This document shows, piece after piece, positions 1 through 10,051 of a DNA stretch of 64,000 bases. A program made the translations under genes and the position numbers. Numbering within the stretch: position 1 is the first letter of the stretch; each line of letters starts with the position of its first letter. Below the pieces are notes generated by a model that saw nothing but the letters and a program-made list of their open reading frames with translations, was not told the DNA's origin and ran no database searches. The stretch is taken from NCBI GenBank assembly GCA_965223435.1, contig CBDCWQ010000019.1, forward strand, positions 789,946 through 853,945, read 5' to 3'. This DNA comes from CBDCWQ01 sp965223435. GTDB lineage: Bacteria > Myxococcota > Kuafuiibacteriia > Kuafuiibacteriales > Kuafuiibacteriaceae.

Positions 1-369
1 AAGTTCATCTTGGAGATCAAAGAATATCGGTGGGATACGGTTGTTCAGCACGGAGGCGTCGCCGGTATGAATGCGACTGAGCCTGGGGCCCTCGACGATG
101 CTCATGCCGGCGGACAGCGCGCTATCGTAGTCGAGAAACAGGACCGACCACAGTAGGTCGTTCATGCTGTCACCGTGTTGAGTCATCCTATTTCTTAAAA
201 TTCGACGTACCTCAAAGGGAAGATGTTCTGGATCCAAGCTGCGACGAACGCCTCGCTCGTGGCGTGCTTGGGTGTGAGAAGCGCTGACCGCTTGGTCCGC
301 TGCGCAGCCTAGGCTGCTAAAACCTACAAAACCAGCACAAAGCATAAAATGGTATCTGCACAAACGCAT
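1..369 (-). CDS. Partial secreted lipoprotein, possibly cytochrome c'-like
   Basis: The frame opens with ATG at 369 and runs off the left edge, so only the first 123 residues are visible. The N-terminus (MRLCRYHFM, a hydrophobic stretch, then FSSLGC) is a lipoprotein signal peptide with Cys20 as the lipidated residue. After a short charged linker comes a helical region (MNDLLWSVLFLDYDSA, then IPPIFFDLQDEL) that recalls the first helices of class II cytochrome-like proteins of Myxococcota. The heme-binding CxxCH of that fold lies at the C-terminus and would be outside the window, so this is only a resemblance. The gene lies downstream of the RHS gene on the same strand, 554 bases away. An immunity role for the RHS toxin cannot be excluded, but nothing in the sequence shows it. 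Confidence 0.6.
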   Translation of the reverse strand, partial: MRLCRYHFMLCAGFVGFSSLGCAADQAVSASHTQARHERGVRRSLDPEHLPFEVRRILRNRMTQHGDSMNDLLWSVLFLDYDSALSAGMSIVEGPRLSRIHTGDASVLNNRIPPIFFDLQDEL

Positions 370-923
370 GACTGCCAATACCACGGCGGTCTTTCGCACA
401 CGAGCCCCGCTTTGTCGGAACCATAACCAAATTTCGAGGATGCCGGTGCCGCGGCCATGCGCGCACTAGAAACCGGCCATGAGAACAGAATCTTCACGGC
501 TTATCGATCAGACATGGTACGCAACCACCGCCGAAAAGTCGCTGGACGGGCACGAGGCTTTCTTATAAGAAGTGTAATGGTTTCCGGTGGTTCGTCAGCA
601 CCAGATAGGGTTTGGAACCGTGGGCACGATGTGCAGAATTCGGTGCGCGAAACCACTCGAATGGTTTCCAGCGTTCAGGGGCATCGACTCCGCAGGTGTA
701 CACCATCAGGTGAATGGACGAATGTCGACGCCCAGAGTTGGTGGCAGCGCCACCAACCGGCACTCTGCAGGCAAAGAAAGGCCCCACAGAGCGCCGGGAA
801 CGTTCCGCTGGCCGTCGCGGGCTCACTGTCTCGCTATGAGAAGAAAGTGTACGTTGCTCCTGCCAACCACGATCCCCTTGCAGCGCTAACTCGACAAGTT
901 TTTCGGATGCGAATTCGGACAAC
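370..923. other. Non-coding stretch with a small hairpin
   Basis: I see no supportable gene in these 554 bases. Several overlapping frames on both strands are open, but none has a ribosome binding site, recognisable motif or credible composition. A small perfect hairpin (GAAACCA, loop CTCGAA, TGGTTTC) lies at 649-668. It has no following T-run on either strand, so it is a weak terminator candidate for the RHS gene at best. Confidence 0.5.
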
Positions 924-3900
924 CTATGGCTTAAACAACACCTGAGGTGCCCCGCGAACGGCAGCACCGCCACCGAAATGAGTGTGCGGACTCACTTCGC
1001 CGCCAATAAAGACCAGCGGCGCGGCGAGAACAGAGCCCACTAAGCGATAAGGATTAAAAGCCGGAAACAACGCATTGTAGCCGGTCAGATTTGGAATCAT
1101 GTCCCATGGATGGGCCGTGAATGCGCGATAGGGCAAGCTAACGCCCATGGTCTTGAAGAGCGCGCTCGTTGAGGCCCAATTGACCGCAGCCCCGTCGAAG
1201 GTGACCTTGAGTCCTGCCAAGTCCTGGCCAAGCCGGTGGTTCATCACCAACGCGTTTCGGGTAATGATCCCACCTTGGCTATGGGCGTAGATGTGAGAGT
1301 TCGTGAGGTCGAACTGGTTTAGTATTCTCGCCGTACTTTCGGAAATCGGCGTGCTACCGGTGAGTTTTCCGAGAACAGATTCGATGGTGTCCATGTTCGA
1401 ACTGACTGTCGGATTGTGAATCAGATAGAAGTCGTCGGATGGCACGCGCTCCAAGGCAAGCTCAAAAGCTTTTTGCAATTCGTTTGACTGGCCATTAACA
1501 AAAATCTTGCCACTTTTACCGCGAATCTCTGAGAAGCTCAGCGGGGTCTTATCCAGCTGCCTTCCCCTGACACGGTATATTTCCGCCTGCATCTTGTCGA
1601 GCGGTGTGAACTTCTCGTAGATCCACTTGACCAGAGCCGCCTGAATACCTGCTAAAACCCCCGATACCACCGACCCGGTAAGGCCTGCTTTCAAAGCCGC
1701 CTTGAGTCCTTGACCGCTGGCAAGGGCCCCGGTAAACCCGCTAGCAAAACCGGAAACGGCACCCACAAATACCGCAGTCGATACTGCACCCCAACTCAAA
1801 GGCGCAATCGCCAATGCCCAACCCCCAGTCACGAAACCGGCGATGGCCCCCAGGATGATGGCTCCATAGCGCTTAAAAAATCGCCCAATGGCTCGCGCCG
1901 TTCGCTTGAAGAATTTTCTGATTCTCTTCCAGATCTGGCCACTCGGATCAACATTCACCAACGGATTGTTGAGAACATATGAATAGCGATTATGGGCCTG
2001 AAGATTGAAGCCCCCTTTTACGATAGGATCAGGACTCAAGAACCTCCCAATGATCGGGTCGTAGATACGTCCATTCATGTGAATCAGCTTGGATCTGTCG
2101 AGCATTTCATGACCAGTAAATCCTCGGTCATTGAGCCCATAGTCTGGCCACTGACTCATTGATGCGTACCCCTGCACCGGCGCCCCCCACGGATCATACG
2201 TGTACCGTTGTAGCGTACGGCCTACATCGTTTGTTCGAACAACCAAGGATCCGAGGTGGTCGTTGTGGTGGTATGTTCTCTGCCCCACATGGGGCTGCGT
2301 GATCGCAATGGTGCCCAAGGTACTTGCTTCGGGACCAGCGATTCGTAAAACGTAGGCTCCATGGGTCCACTCTGCGCTGCACTGGACTGTTATGCCTGGA
2401 ATCGCGGTGCAGCGCTCTCCGTGAACATCCGTTTTTTCGAGATCTTGAAACCAGTAGTATCTCTCCTTTAGGCGACGAGTCCACTGGTTGTCTTCATGAG
2501 GCGAACCAATATTGTCGATCAACGCGTTCCCAAGGACCACAAAGTCCGTAATCGTAATAAACTCAGCGTCTGGCTGTGCTCGTTTCAGATCTGCCGCGAG
2601 ATCACGGACCACAGTTTGCCGATTGATCGCATACCCATCAAGCTTGAACGTGAGTTTTTCTCCAGGACCAAGGTTCTCTGCCCCCCAGCCATACTCGAGA
2701 AATCGCGTCCCCTTTGTAGTCTCAACCGTCACCACAACCTTCGGTGAGAAAACGCCACTGGATGGTTTTTGAAGATCGAACTGCAACACCGAGCTCGGTC
2801 CAAACTCCCAGTCTGACTCCACCGTGTTTGCGAGGCGGCACCCGCTAATTCGATCCGCCGTCACACTGTACTCCCGGTTTTCTACCCCACCTACAATCGC
2901 TACGTGGCATGGTTCATCATTGTCGACACGCCTCCACCGCGTAACGCTTCCATCTTCAGCGTCCGCATACATATCCAGTCCCGTAGTCGAGGCTTCACGA
3001 GAACTTTGGAAGACCCGGTTTCGCCCTGCATCGTACTCGAAGGAGGTATAGTCGTTACCCCGAAGCATCAAACTTGGCTTGTCAAAAGAGGACCAAGAAA
3101 TGCCTGAATCACCCCGCTTCGTCATGTTCCCGTTGGCGTCGTAGCGGTAAGAAACAGAGCCAACCTCGCTGACAGCGTTTGGATGCTCCGTATCGTACAC
3201 AGGCGTATAGGATTGACCGCCAACCGATCGTTCGGTGATGTTTCCGAGCGCGTCATATTTTGAGAACCCCTCAGGGTAGTTTGTCAGACGGTTAAGGCGA
3301 TCATACTGATATTCCTCAACCTTGCCTTTGCTATGCTTAGACCACGCGGTGGTCTTCTTTGTCATGTTTCCGACAGAACTGTATTCGAGGTCAATTCTGG
3401 CGATACGTTGGTCATTGTTCTCGACTTCGATCAGGTCGACAATGCCCTTCGCTTCGTCGTAACCCTTTGTGGTCAAGGAACCCGCACCATTCAAGTAAGA
3501 CCGGACGTCCCCTGCTGCTGTGTACTTGGTTTCTGAGAACCAATCCTTGCCATCGGAGCCCTTGGCAGAGACCAAGAAGCCTCGGTCGTCATAAGTGTAC
3601 TCGACATCGTAAAGCGAATCGCCACCTGCTTCGTAGCGACGTTCCGTGACGTGGCCAAAGGTATTGTATTCGTGGAGAACGGATGCCGTTTTTCCTCGAA
3701 TACTTGAATCCGCTTTCGTAAGCCGTCCCAGCAAGTCGTAGCTATACGTTCGACTCGGGCGAGACCCAAGATCCAAGCTGGCCACACCCACTTCCTTCAT
3801 CATCTTGCCCAACGCCGTGGTTCCTTGGAAGCGATCAAAAGTCCACTCCTCGACACCCTCGGGACTTGTTCTTTGGGTCATCCTACCGAGGACATCGTAC

Positions 3901-6900
3901 TTCATCGTGGTTTCTTGATTGCGGGCATCACGTTGAAGTGTCAGTTGCTGATGGAGATCGTACTCGTACGCGCGGGACCCCAAATTCGGATCAATGAGCG
4001 CCGTGCGGTTTCCGACCACATCGTATTCCATACGAGTCACAACGCTCTTGCCAGAACCCATGGTCGTACTCTTGGTCAAACGACCACCAGCATCATAATC
4101 CAAGATGAGTTTGCCCCCCGCATCATCTTCGACCTCCACAACATTGCCGCGCGGATCTGATCTTCGCGTGGTCTTAACCGCCTTCCCGTCCGCATCTACG
4201 GTGGTGACCTGCGTATGCCCAGTGTAAAAGTCGGTGGTCACGATATTTCCGAAGTCGGTCGATCTTGTTACTCGGTCCAAAGCGTCATATTCGAGAGTAT
4301 CCCACAGCTTCGTGTCCCCCACCTCGCCTTCCACGCTGTTGCTCGCAAAAACGTTCGACTTGCGGGTCACCCGCCCCATTCGGTCATATTGTGTCACGGA
4401 GACACCCCAAGGTTTTTGTCCCGTTCCTGGATTCACTTGCCTCTGACTGGCCGCCGATATCTCGCGCTCAAGCCGATCGAAATAGCGGATTTGCATCGGA
4501 GCCCCGCTCGCAGTGACGGTGGTCTTATACCCACGACCGGAATTGCCTTCTATGAGGTAGCTCTTCACAACCCTCTCAGACGCATCCAATGCGGGTAGAA
4601 GCTCTTTGGTTTTTCTCCCAAAACCATCGTACTCGATTTCTGTCGAGGGAAAATCCATAGCGAGTGGCGTTGCGGGGCAATTCTTAATACCCCTCTTGTC
4701 CAAAGTATTGGCATCGACAATGCGTGTTTCTACGCCGAAGATCTCGCTGTACTCACGATACTCGAGATGGCTTAGGGCGTTTTTTGTGCAAATTGGGAAA
4801 CGGCCCTTCGAGTCGAAGAAGTACTTGCCCTCAAGGCGTTCACCCTGGACTTTTTGGGTAATATTTCCATACCCATCATAGGAATACTTTGCCTCAATTT
4901 CTCGGTCGGTATCCTCATCCCTTGTTTCATATTCGACCCGTCGCTTGCCCCAACCGGTTGTCACGTACTGGTAACGAATTTTCCGCTCATGGTTATTTCC
5001 CGACTTCGTGGAGACCGTCTTCTGCGTGGAGATGCGACCAGGAATCCAGTTCCTCGCGTCAACGACGTACTCGTAGACGGTGTCGACGGTCTCCGTGCTG
5101 TTGTCTCCGAACGTTGTCTTCTGAAACGTTACGTTTCCAAATCGATCTACTCCAGTCTCCTGGGTCTTGGTGTCCCAAAACGTTCCGTCGAGCTCCCACC
5201 GCGTTTCTGTTTGGGTACGCGCAAATGCGTTGTATGTAGTCCCCACGGCGGGCGAAATATTGGTACAGTCGGTTGGCTGTCCTGCGACCCCGCCCTTGTG
5301 AGTCTGGTACGAAGGTGCGTGCTCTTCTAGTCTCACAACGATTCCGTCGATGCTCGTCTCTTTGCTCTTCAGCATTCCCCGGCAAGGGAACCCTTGAACA
5401 AATGTTTCTAGAATAGATAGTCCCCTCCAATCATCAATGGTCCTCATGGACTCGAAACCCAAAAATCTTTGCTGCGAAACATCAATGACTCCATTGGTAT
5501 ATTCATAACGCAGCACAGCCTTTGTCGCTGATCCGGTATCGTTGCGAACCTCCGAAACAACAGTAAGTGGAGCATAGAAATTTCGCTGAGGGTATTGAGC
5601 CCCTTCACCTTTTTGATAGACATCTGGATCTGTAAGGCGGGCATACGAAATTTCTGTGCTGCTACCATGTCCGTTTTTTATCGACGTAATCTCTTCTGGC
5701 GGTCCGATCTTTGATAGGTACGGTTGGAGCTTCGTATTTGCCGCGATTCGCCCCTTATCGTCGGTAGTCGCGACCACAAAGTCAGGCACTCCGTTTCTAT
5801 TGATATCTCCAACGATTTTGATTTCTCGGTTACTCGCCAACGGTATGGCGGGCCGTTCCTCAAAGATCTCTCCATTGTAAGCATATAGCTTATCTCCAGC
5901 GTGAAAGTCTCCCTTTCCGTCGCCGTCGTGGTCGCCGACTGCCCGCACGCGCACCGGTGCAGTTATCGTTTTCGTCGTCGGCAACCAATCCGCCAACGTG
6001 CCGTCCCCCTTCGAGGGGCGGAGGTGAAATTCGGAGAATTTGGTCTTGTCCTGGCACCATGTGTCCGAGGCCGATGAATAACCAAGGAGTAGGTCACTCA
6101 GTCCGTCTCCGTTAAAATCGGCAATACCAACAGGCCTTGTACCGTGAGGGGGTGATACCGTTTCGACTTTCTTGAACAAGAAACCGCGGTAGTCCTGCGC
6201 AATGTTCGTATAGGTCTCCAAAGTCACCCATCTTGCGTTGCACAAGTCTCCCGTGCGCTCAACCACAACGTCTGCTTTACCATCACCGTTGAGCTCCGCG
6301 ACATAAACCTTCCATGGTTTGTCAAGATTTGTTCCCAGTCCAATGTCGTGGTTCACGACTGTCATCTTGACGGCATCCGAGCGAGGTCCTGGAACGGAAG
6401 TCACGATACACTTCTGAAGCAACAGATCAATCGCCCCGTCTCCATTGAAGTCACCCGTGCCACGAAGTTTGGGATCTTCGCGCACACACGGGTGTTGCTG
6501 AGGATTCCATGACACCGCCTTTTTTTCGAATTGACCATCGGCGTTTGAGAAATAGATGAGCGGGTTCGACTTGCCTCGCCACACGCCTTTGCTACTCATG
6601 TACGTCAGCATGAAATCTGTGGAACCATCGCCATCGAAGTCACCGCTCGTAACAATCTGTCGCTCATAGCCTGAGTAAGTTTCTGTTGGCAGGGCGAACA
6701 AGTCAGTTCTTGCCACATAATTTGCAGACGACAGATACGTATGCAACTTAGTGGCCGAGTTCTTAATACGACCATATTGATCTACTGGACCAAGAATGAA
6801 ATCTACTCGTCCATCTCGATCGAAGTCCCCTTGGGCAAGAACCTGAAAACCCTCCTCCGTCGGTCCGTCTATGGTGGAGACCGTTTCGAACGTAAGCGGA

Positions 6901-8201
6901 GTCTTGTCTCCTTCTTTCCACACAAAGGTCGTTGCCGGCAGCGCTGTCAACGTCTCACCGCTATTGAGACCAGTGACTTCTTGAATGGAAGTGAGCTGGC
7001 TGATGCCCGTCAGCTTGCTCCGGCCATAACTCAACCGATACTCACGGACATAGTTGTCTAGGCCCGTCCGCATCTGAACCTTGCGAATTCTGACAGACTG
7101 TTTCCGTGCAATCATGCCCCCTGCATAGAGTACATGGACGTCGGGGCGCGTTTCGTACAAGAAGTCGACATGGTTATATGGCGAGAGCCCAACGCCAGCG
7201 TTACCGGTGTAGTCGATAGATACGAGGAGCGAATCTTGATAGTTGTAGTCGATAAAATTGCCCGATGCATCTTCAGTTCGATGCATATACCAAGCCAATA
7301 TTCCCTTGTCGCTGGTGAGTTTGGCATTCTTTTTCTGACCATAGACACGCTTAATCTGTTCTCCAGTCGAAACAATAAAGTGCGTGGGTTGCGCGCCTTT
7401 CGTTTTTGGACGATACGCACGCACGCGAACTCGACTCTCAACAACCGTACGATAGACATCAATGTAGTGGGTCGACTCATCGCTCGAGCTGATTTTGACA
7501 AGTCGCTGTCCGTCGAGGTCGTACTGATCGTCACTCGAGAGCGTGATAGGCGATATTTTCTGATTGTAGTGCTTCGTAGAGGACGCAACGCTGATCACGG
7601 ATGGCCCAAGAAGGCTCCAGCCTCTTCCAAGGACACCGTCCGAGCCCCCACTTTGGTATCCAAGAGCCAGGCTGGGGGCAACACCACCGCTCCCAGGAGG
7701 CACACGTAAGCTCAACTTGTAGTTGCTCTGCCCATTTCCGTCTATCGTAAGCTCCCCGTCAAGCGTTCCAACGGCGATCTTGGTCGGAGCAGGGTCGAGA
7801 TTGTCTTCGGGATCGGGAAAGGAGTCATGATCCGTATCTGCTGGACATAGATAGCGCACTTCGTAGTCGAAGCATCTTTTCGCAAATAGTCCGATGTTTC
7901 GACACGCCAGTCCCCTCTCCAGCGTGCAGCCCGCTCCTGGTTCGAAGGTCTGCCCGGTACTCGATGCCGGTTCGTGTGTTTCTCTGACCCGACACTCAAT
8001 GCGAGTGGGCTGATTACAAGGAATGAGGCCACGATAATCGTGCGAACTGCGCGCTTCGTATTCTCCGGAACCCTCGGGGTCGGAAACATTCAACCACTCG
8101 GTCCATTCTCCGACAATCGCCTCTGAAACATCGTGTTTGTTTTCCATCCCCCCAGGTTCAACACACGCCATCACCACCAAACACATTGGGAAAATAAACA
8201 T
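924..8201 (-). CDS. Giant SpvB/FG-GAP/RHS lipoprotein with C-terminal alpha/beta-hydrolase (polymorphic-toxin-like)
   Basis: I place the start at the ATG at 8201 because it yields a compact lipoprotein signal (MFIFPMCLVVMAC, lipidated Cys13). The frame is open 31 codons further upstream. The product is 2,425 residues. In order it has a Cys-rich N-terminal segment; an SpvB-type domain (about 135-370, with GNGQSNYKLSLRVPPGSGG and GVLGRGWSL); seven FG-GAP/VCBS-like DxDxDGxxD repeats (about 455-810, for example GDFDGDGSTDFML); many YD/RHS repeats (about 950-1,900); and an RHS-associated core (about 1,980-2,085) ending in DPSG. Next is a basic, glycine-rich hydrophobic segment, then a C-terminal domain with YAHSQGG, a GxSxG-like serine hydrolase nucleophile elbow (Ser codon 1278-1280). 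HPWD and SPHTH near the C-terminus could supply the acid and His. This order matches RHS polymorphic toxins, in which the variable C-terminal domain is the effector. Lipase or esterase activity and surface display are inferred. The base composition looks more AT-rich than the flanking core genes. Confidence 0.9.
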   Translation of the reverse strand: MFIFPMCLVVMACVEPGGMENKHDVSEAIVGEWTEWLNVSDPEGSGEYEARSSHDYRGLIPCNQPTRIECRVRETHEPASSTGQTFEPGAGCTLERGLACRNIGLFAKRCFDYEVRYLCPADTDHDSFPDPEDNLDPAPTKIAVGTLDGELTIDGNGQSNYKLSLRVPPGSGGVAPSLALGYQSGGSDGVLGRGWSLLGPSVISVASSTKHYNQKISPITLSSDDQYDLDGQRLVKISSSDESTHYIDVYRTVVESRVRVRAYRPKTKGAQPTHFIVSTGEQIKRVYGQKKNAKLTSDKGILAWYMHRTEDASGNFIDYNYQDSLLVSIDYTGNAGVGLSPYNHVDFLYETRPDVHVLYAGGMIARKQSVRIRKVQMRTGLDNYVREYRLSYGRSKLTGISQLTSIQEVTGLNSGETLTALPATTFVWKEGDKTPLTFETVSTIDGPTEEGFQVLAQGDFDRDGRVDFILGPVDQYGRIKNSATKLHTYLSSANYVARTDLFALPTETYSGYERQIVTSGDFDGDGSTDFMLTYMSSKGVWRGKSNPLIYFSNADGQFEKKAVSWNPQQHPCVREDPKLRGTGDFNGDGAIDLLLQKCIVTSVPGPRSDAVKMTVVNHDIGLGTNLDKPWKVYVAELNGDGKADVVVERTGDLCNARWVTLETYTNIAQDYRGFLFKKVETVSPPHGTRPVGIADFNGDGLSDLLLGYSSASDTWCQDKTKFSEFHLRPSKGDGTLADWLPTTKTITAPVRVRAVGDHDGDGKGDFHAGDKLYAYNGEIFEERPAIPLASNREIKIVGDINRNGVPDFVVATTDDKGRIAANTKLQPYLSKIGPPEEITSIKNGHGSSTEISYARLTDPDVYQKGEGAQYPQRNFYAPLTVVSEVRNDTGSATKAVLRYEYTNGVIDVSQQRFLGFESMRTIDDWRGLSILETFVQGFPCRGMLKSKETSIDGIVVRLEEHAPSYQTHKGGVAGQPTDCTNISPAVGTTYNAFARTQTETRWELDGTFWDTKTQETGVDRFGNVTFQKTTFGDNSTETVDTVYEYVVDARNWIPGRISTQKTVSTKSGNNHERKIRYQYVTTGWGKRRVEYETRDEDTDREIEAKYSYDGYGNITQKVQGERLEGKYFFDSKGRFPICTKNALSHLEYREYSEIFGVETRIVDANTLDKRGIKNCPATPLAMDFPSTEIEYDGFGRKTKELLPALDASERVVKSYLIEGNSGRGYKTTVTASGAPMQIRYFDRLEREISAASQRQVNPGTGQKPWGVSVTQYDRMGRVTRKSNVFASNSVEGEVGDTKLWDTLEYDALDRVTRSTDFGNIVTTDFYTGHTQVTTVDADGKAVKTTRRSDPRGNVVEVEDDAGGKLILDYDAGGRLTKSTTMGSGKSVVTRMEYDVVGNRTALIDPNLGSRAYEYDLHQQLTLQRDARNQETTMKYDVLGRMTQRTSPEGVEEWTFDRFQGTTALGKMMKEVGVASLDLGSRPSRTYSYDLLGRLTKADSSIRGKTASVLHEYNTFGHVTERRYEAGGDSLYDVEYTYDDRGFLVSAKGSDGKDWFSETKYTAAGDVRSYLNGAGSLTTKGYDEAKGIVDLIEVENNDQRIARIDLEYSSVGNMTKKTTAWSKHSKGKVEEYQYDRLNRLTNYPEGFSKYDALGNITERSVGGQSYTPVYDTEHPNAVSEVGSVSYRYDANGNMTKRGDSGISWSSFDKPSLMLRGNDYTSFEYDAGRNRVFQSSREASTTGLDMYADAEDGSVTRWRRVDNDEPCHVAIVGGVENREYSVTADRISGCRLANTVESDWEFGPSSVLQFDLQKPSSGVFSPKVVVTVETTKGTRFLEYGWGAENLGPGEKLTFKLDGYAINRQTVVRDLAADLKRAQPDAEFITITDFVVLGNALIDNIGSPHEDNQWTRRLKERYYWFQDLEKTDVHGERCTAIPGITVQCSAEWTHGAYVLRIAGPEASTLGTIAITQPHVGQRTYHHNDHLGSLVVRTNDVGRTLQRYTYDPWGAPVQGYASMSQWPDYGLNDRGFTGHEMLDRSKLIHMNGRIYDPIIGRFLSPDPIVKGGFNLQAHNRYSYVLNNPLVNVDPSGQIWKRIRKFFKRTARAIGRFFKRYGAIILGAIAGFVTGGWALAIAPLSWGAVSTAVFVGAVSGFASGFTGALASGQGLKAALKAGLTGSVVSGVLAGIQAALVKWIYEKFTPLDKMQAEIYRVRGRQLDKTPLSFSEIRGKSGKIFVNGQSNELQKAFELALERVPSDDFYLIHNPTVSSNMDTIESVLGKLTGSTPISESTARILNQFDLTNSHIYAHSQGGIITRNALVMNHRLGQDLAGLKVTFDGAAVNWASTSALFKTMGVSLPYRAFTAHPWDMIPNLTGYNALFPAFNPYRLVGSVLAAPLVFIGGEVSPHTHFGGGAAVRGAPQVLFKP

Positions 8202-9046
8202 CGTCGATATTTTAGAAAGTTCATTCCTATGAAACACTCCAGCACTCCCATGGCTTCGACACCTAAGCTGCACTGCCAAGTTCGGCAAATACAAAAACGT
8301 CGACGCTCTTGTGATTTGGACGCGAGTTGCTTAAAAAAAGATCACCCAAGTCCAAGCTCATTGACCCACGAGCAATGCATCTTGTCAACCAAACGCGTTC
8401 TGGGAGCCATTCATGTGCAATCCCCGTAAAACGCTCTGACAACATACGACGAAGACTCTGTTGTCATGGTTGGTTTGAATAACAACAAGCGACAAAGGTA
8501 ACTTTGTCGCACGCATCACTCTAAGCCCTCCCTCGAAAGACGCATTGGGTTGAAACAAGGGCCCGGTCTTCAACCTCCAACGATTCTTGAACTTCGGATT
8601 TTCCTAAAGGGAAGAGTCAACCAAATACGCACAAATGAGGAATGATCCCAAATACAGTTACAAAGAGGACGCCTGGGGCTATTCTTCCCAAATCCGCGGT
8701 CGGGCCGCCATGCAAATTCGACCATCAACCCATCGCCGCATTTTCGCTGTGCGCGTCCAGAATTCAGCAATGCCCAACCGGCGAACGTCACAATCAATGC
8801 AGGAACAGTTTACATCGGATCAACCCAGCTCGACTCGACCGGTCGGTGAGGCTGCTTGACCACGCATCACATCAAGGAATATCCCTCTGTCGGAACCCTC
8901 CACTTCATCGAACCGCCCCGGCATTCCCCGACAACTGCAGAGGAACCGCAGGGTGTCCGCGAACGTCATGCTTTCATCTGTCGTTGATGTTCGCCCCCGC
9001 CCCTGCTTGACTCGCGTGACTCACCACAACCTGACTGGAGGAATCC
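8202..9046. other. Non-coding stretch between divergent genes
   Basis: These 845 bases separate the RHS gene (minus) from the TRL-like gene (plus) and should contain both promoters. I found no convincing coding region, RNA gene or strong promoter consensus. A 7-bp inverted repeat (GGTTGAA and TTCAACC, about 14 nt apart) lies near 8549-8576. The short open frames here lack ribosome binding sites and recognisable motifs. Confidence 0.4.
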
Positions 9047-9379
9047 ATGCGTAAACGATTGCAAAAACTTATCCCCCCCCTGGCTTTTGGGCTCGTCGGA
9101 TGCGCGGCACCGATCTATCCCGTGGGCGCAATCTACAACAATGTCAAAACCCCCTCCCCTCTGACACAGGTCGAGGCACAAGGCGAAAACAAAGCGGGCC
9201 CCAAACAAGGGAAGGCCTGCGCGACCGGTATTCTCGGCCTTGTCGCTTGGGGCGACGCCACGGTGGACACCGCCAAAAAGGCTGGCGGAATCACCGATGT
9301 GCATACCGTCGAGTGGGACTCGACCGCGGTGCTGGGACCGATCTATTTCAAAGCTTGCACAATCGTCACCGGAATCTGA
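9047..9379 (+). CDS. TRL-like family lipoprotein
   Basis: A 110-residue secreted lipoprotein. The signal peptide MRKRLQKLIPPLAFGLVGC gives a lipobox LVGC with Cys19. The mature part contains CATGILGLVAWGDATVDTA, and then a predicted beta hairpin and a Cys near the C-terminus. This Gly-rich GDAS/GDAT-type motif is typical of small TRL-like lipoproteins found in spirochaetes and proteobacteria, whose function is unknown. A ribosome binding site (GGAGGAATCC) precedes the ATG. The gene stands alone, divergent from the RHS gene and convergent with the CBS protein downstream. The family call rests on motif recognition only. Confidence 0.8.
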   Translation: MRKRLQKLIPPLAFGLVGCAAPIYPVGAIYNNVKTPSPLTQVEAQGENKAGPKQGKACATGILGLVAWGDATVDTAKKAGGITDVHTVEWDSTAVLGPIYFKACTIVTGI

Positions 9380-9524
9380 GCGCCCAACCAGCCTCCCCGC
9401 TCAACCGAGTTCAGTATGCGCCTGAGATCACCTGTTGTGATCCGCGCAAAACATCGAACCGCTTCGTCAATGATGAATGCGTGTCTTCGGTCACCTCGAA
9501 CTCCAGCCCCGCTCTTGGCCGTCG

Positions 9525-10010
9525 TTAGAGGGAACGAACCACGAAGTTGGGGCGTCCGGTTCGGGGCCTGCACACACCCGCTAGGACTGTAGCCATCTCC
9601 TCGACGGTGACGTCTGCCGCCCCCCGACTTCCCCCGCGAACGCTCGCACGCGCGATGTCGCTCAAGGACACGACACCCACAAGCTTTTTCTCATCATCGA
9701 CAACGGGGACTCTCCTTATTTGTTGCTCATCCATCAGGTGCTCGACCTGCTGAATAGAATCCTGAGGCCGGCACAAGAACACCTTGTTGGCCATCGCGGT
9801 CCGGGTAGGAATCGAATCGAGGGCTCGTCCCTGGGTGTAGGCTGCCATGCAAATGTCGCGGTCGGTGATCACGCCTATCACCCTGTTCCCATCGTCAACC
9901 ACCGGGACAAAGCCACAGTCTTGGTCCCACATGACTCCGGCCGGGACACACAGGCTATCGTAGGCGCGACATGTTTTGACTTCTTCGGTCATGAGCTTTT
10001 TGACTTTCAT
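9525..10010 (-). CDS. Two-CBS-domain protein
   Basis: A 161-residue cytoplasmic protein made almost entirely of one CBS pair. The first CBS runs from about residue 3 to 60 (MKVKKLMTEEVKTC, then GFVPVVDDGNRVIGVITDRD) and the second from about 70 to 130 (IRRVPVVDDEKKLVGVVSLSD). Paired CBS domains form a Bateman module that normally binds adenine nucleotides such as AMP, ATP or SAM. There is no fused output domain, so it may act on a partner protein. It is the last gene of a minus-strand cluster with Hsp20, PPK2 and another CBS protein, 41 bases after Hsp20, which suggests co-transcription and a role in energy-stress sensing. The ligand and partner are inferred. Confidence 0.92.
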   Translation of the reverse strand: MKVKKLMTEEVKTCRAYDSLCVPAGVMWDQDCGFVPVVDDGNRVIGVITDRDICMAAYTQGRALDSIPTRTAMANKVFLCRPQDSIQQVEHLMDEQQIRRVPVVDDEKKLVGVVSLSDIARASVRGGSRGAADVTVEEMATVLAGVCRPRTGRPNFVVRSL

Positions 10011-10051
10011 ATCTTTTCCCTCTGCGAAATGCGGTACCCAAAGAAGAGAAT

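Noticed and set aside
1..369. Immunity protein for the RHS toxin
   Set aside because: It is a lipoprotein on the same strand but 554 bases away, incomplete, and its visible motifs fit cytochrome-like proteins better.
563..973. Open frames on both strands between the left-end lipoprotein and the RHS gene
   Set aside because: No ribosome binding site, motif or plausible composition; they overlap each other and the RHS 3' end.
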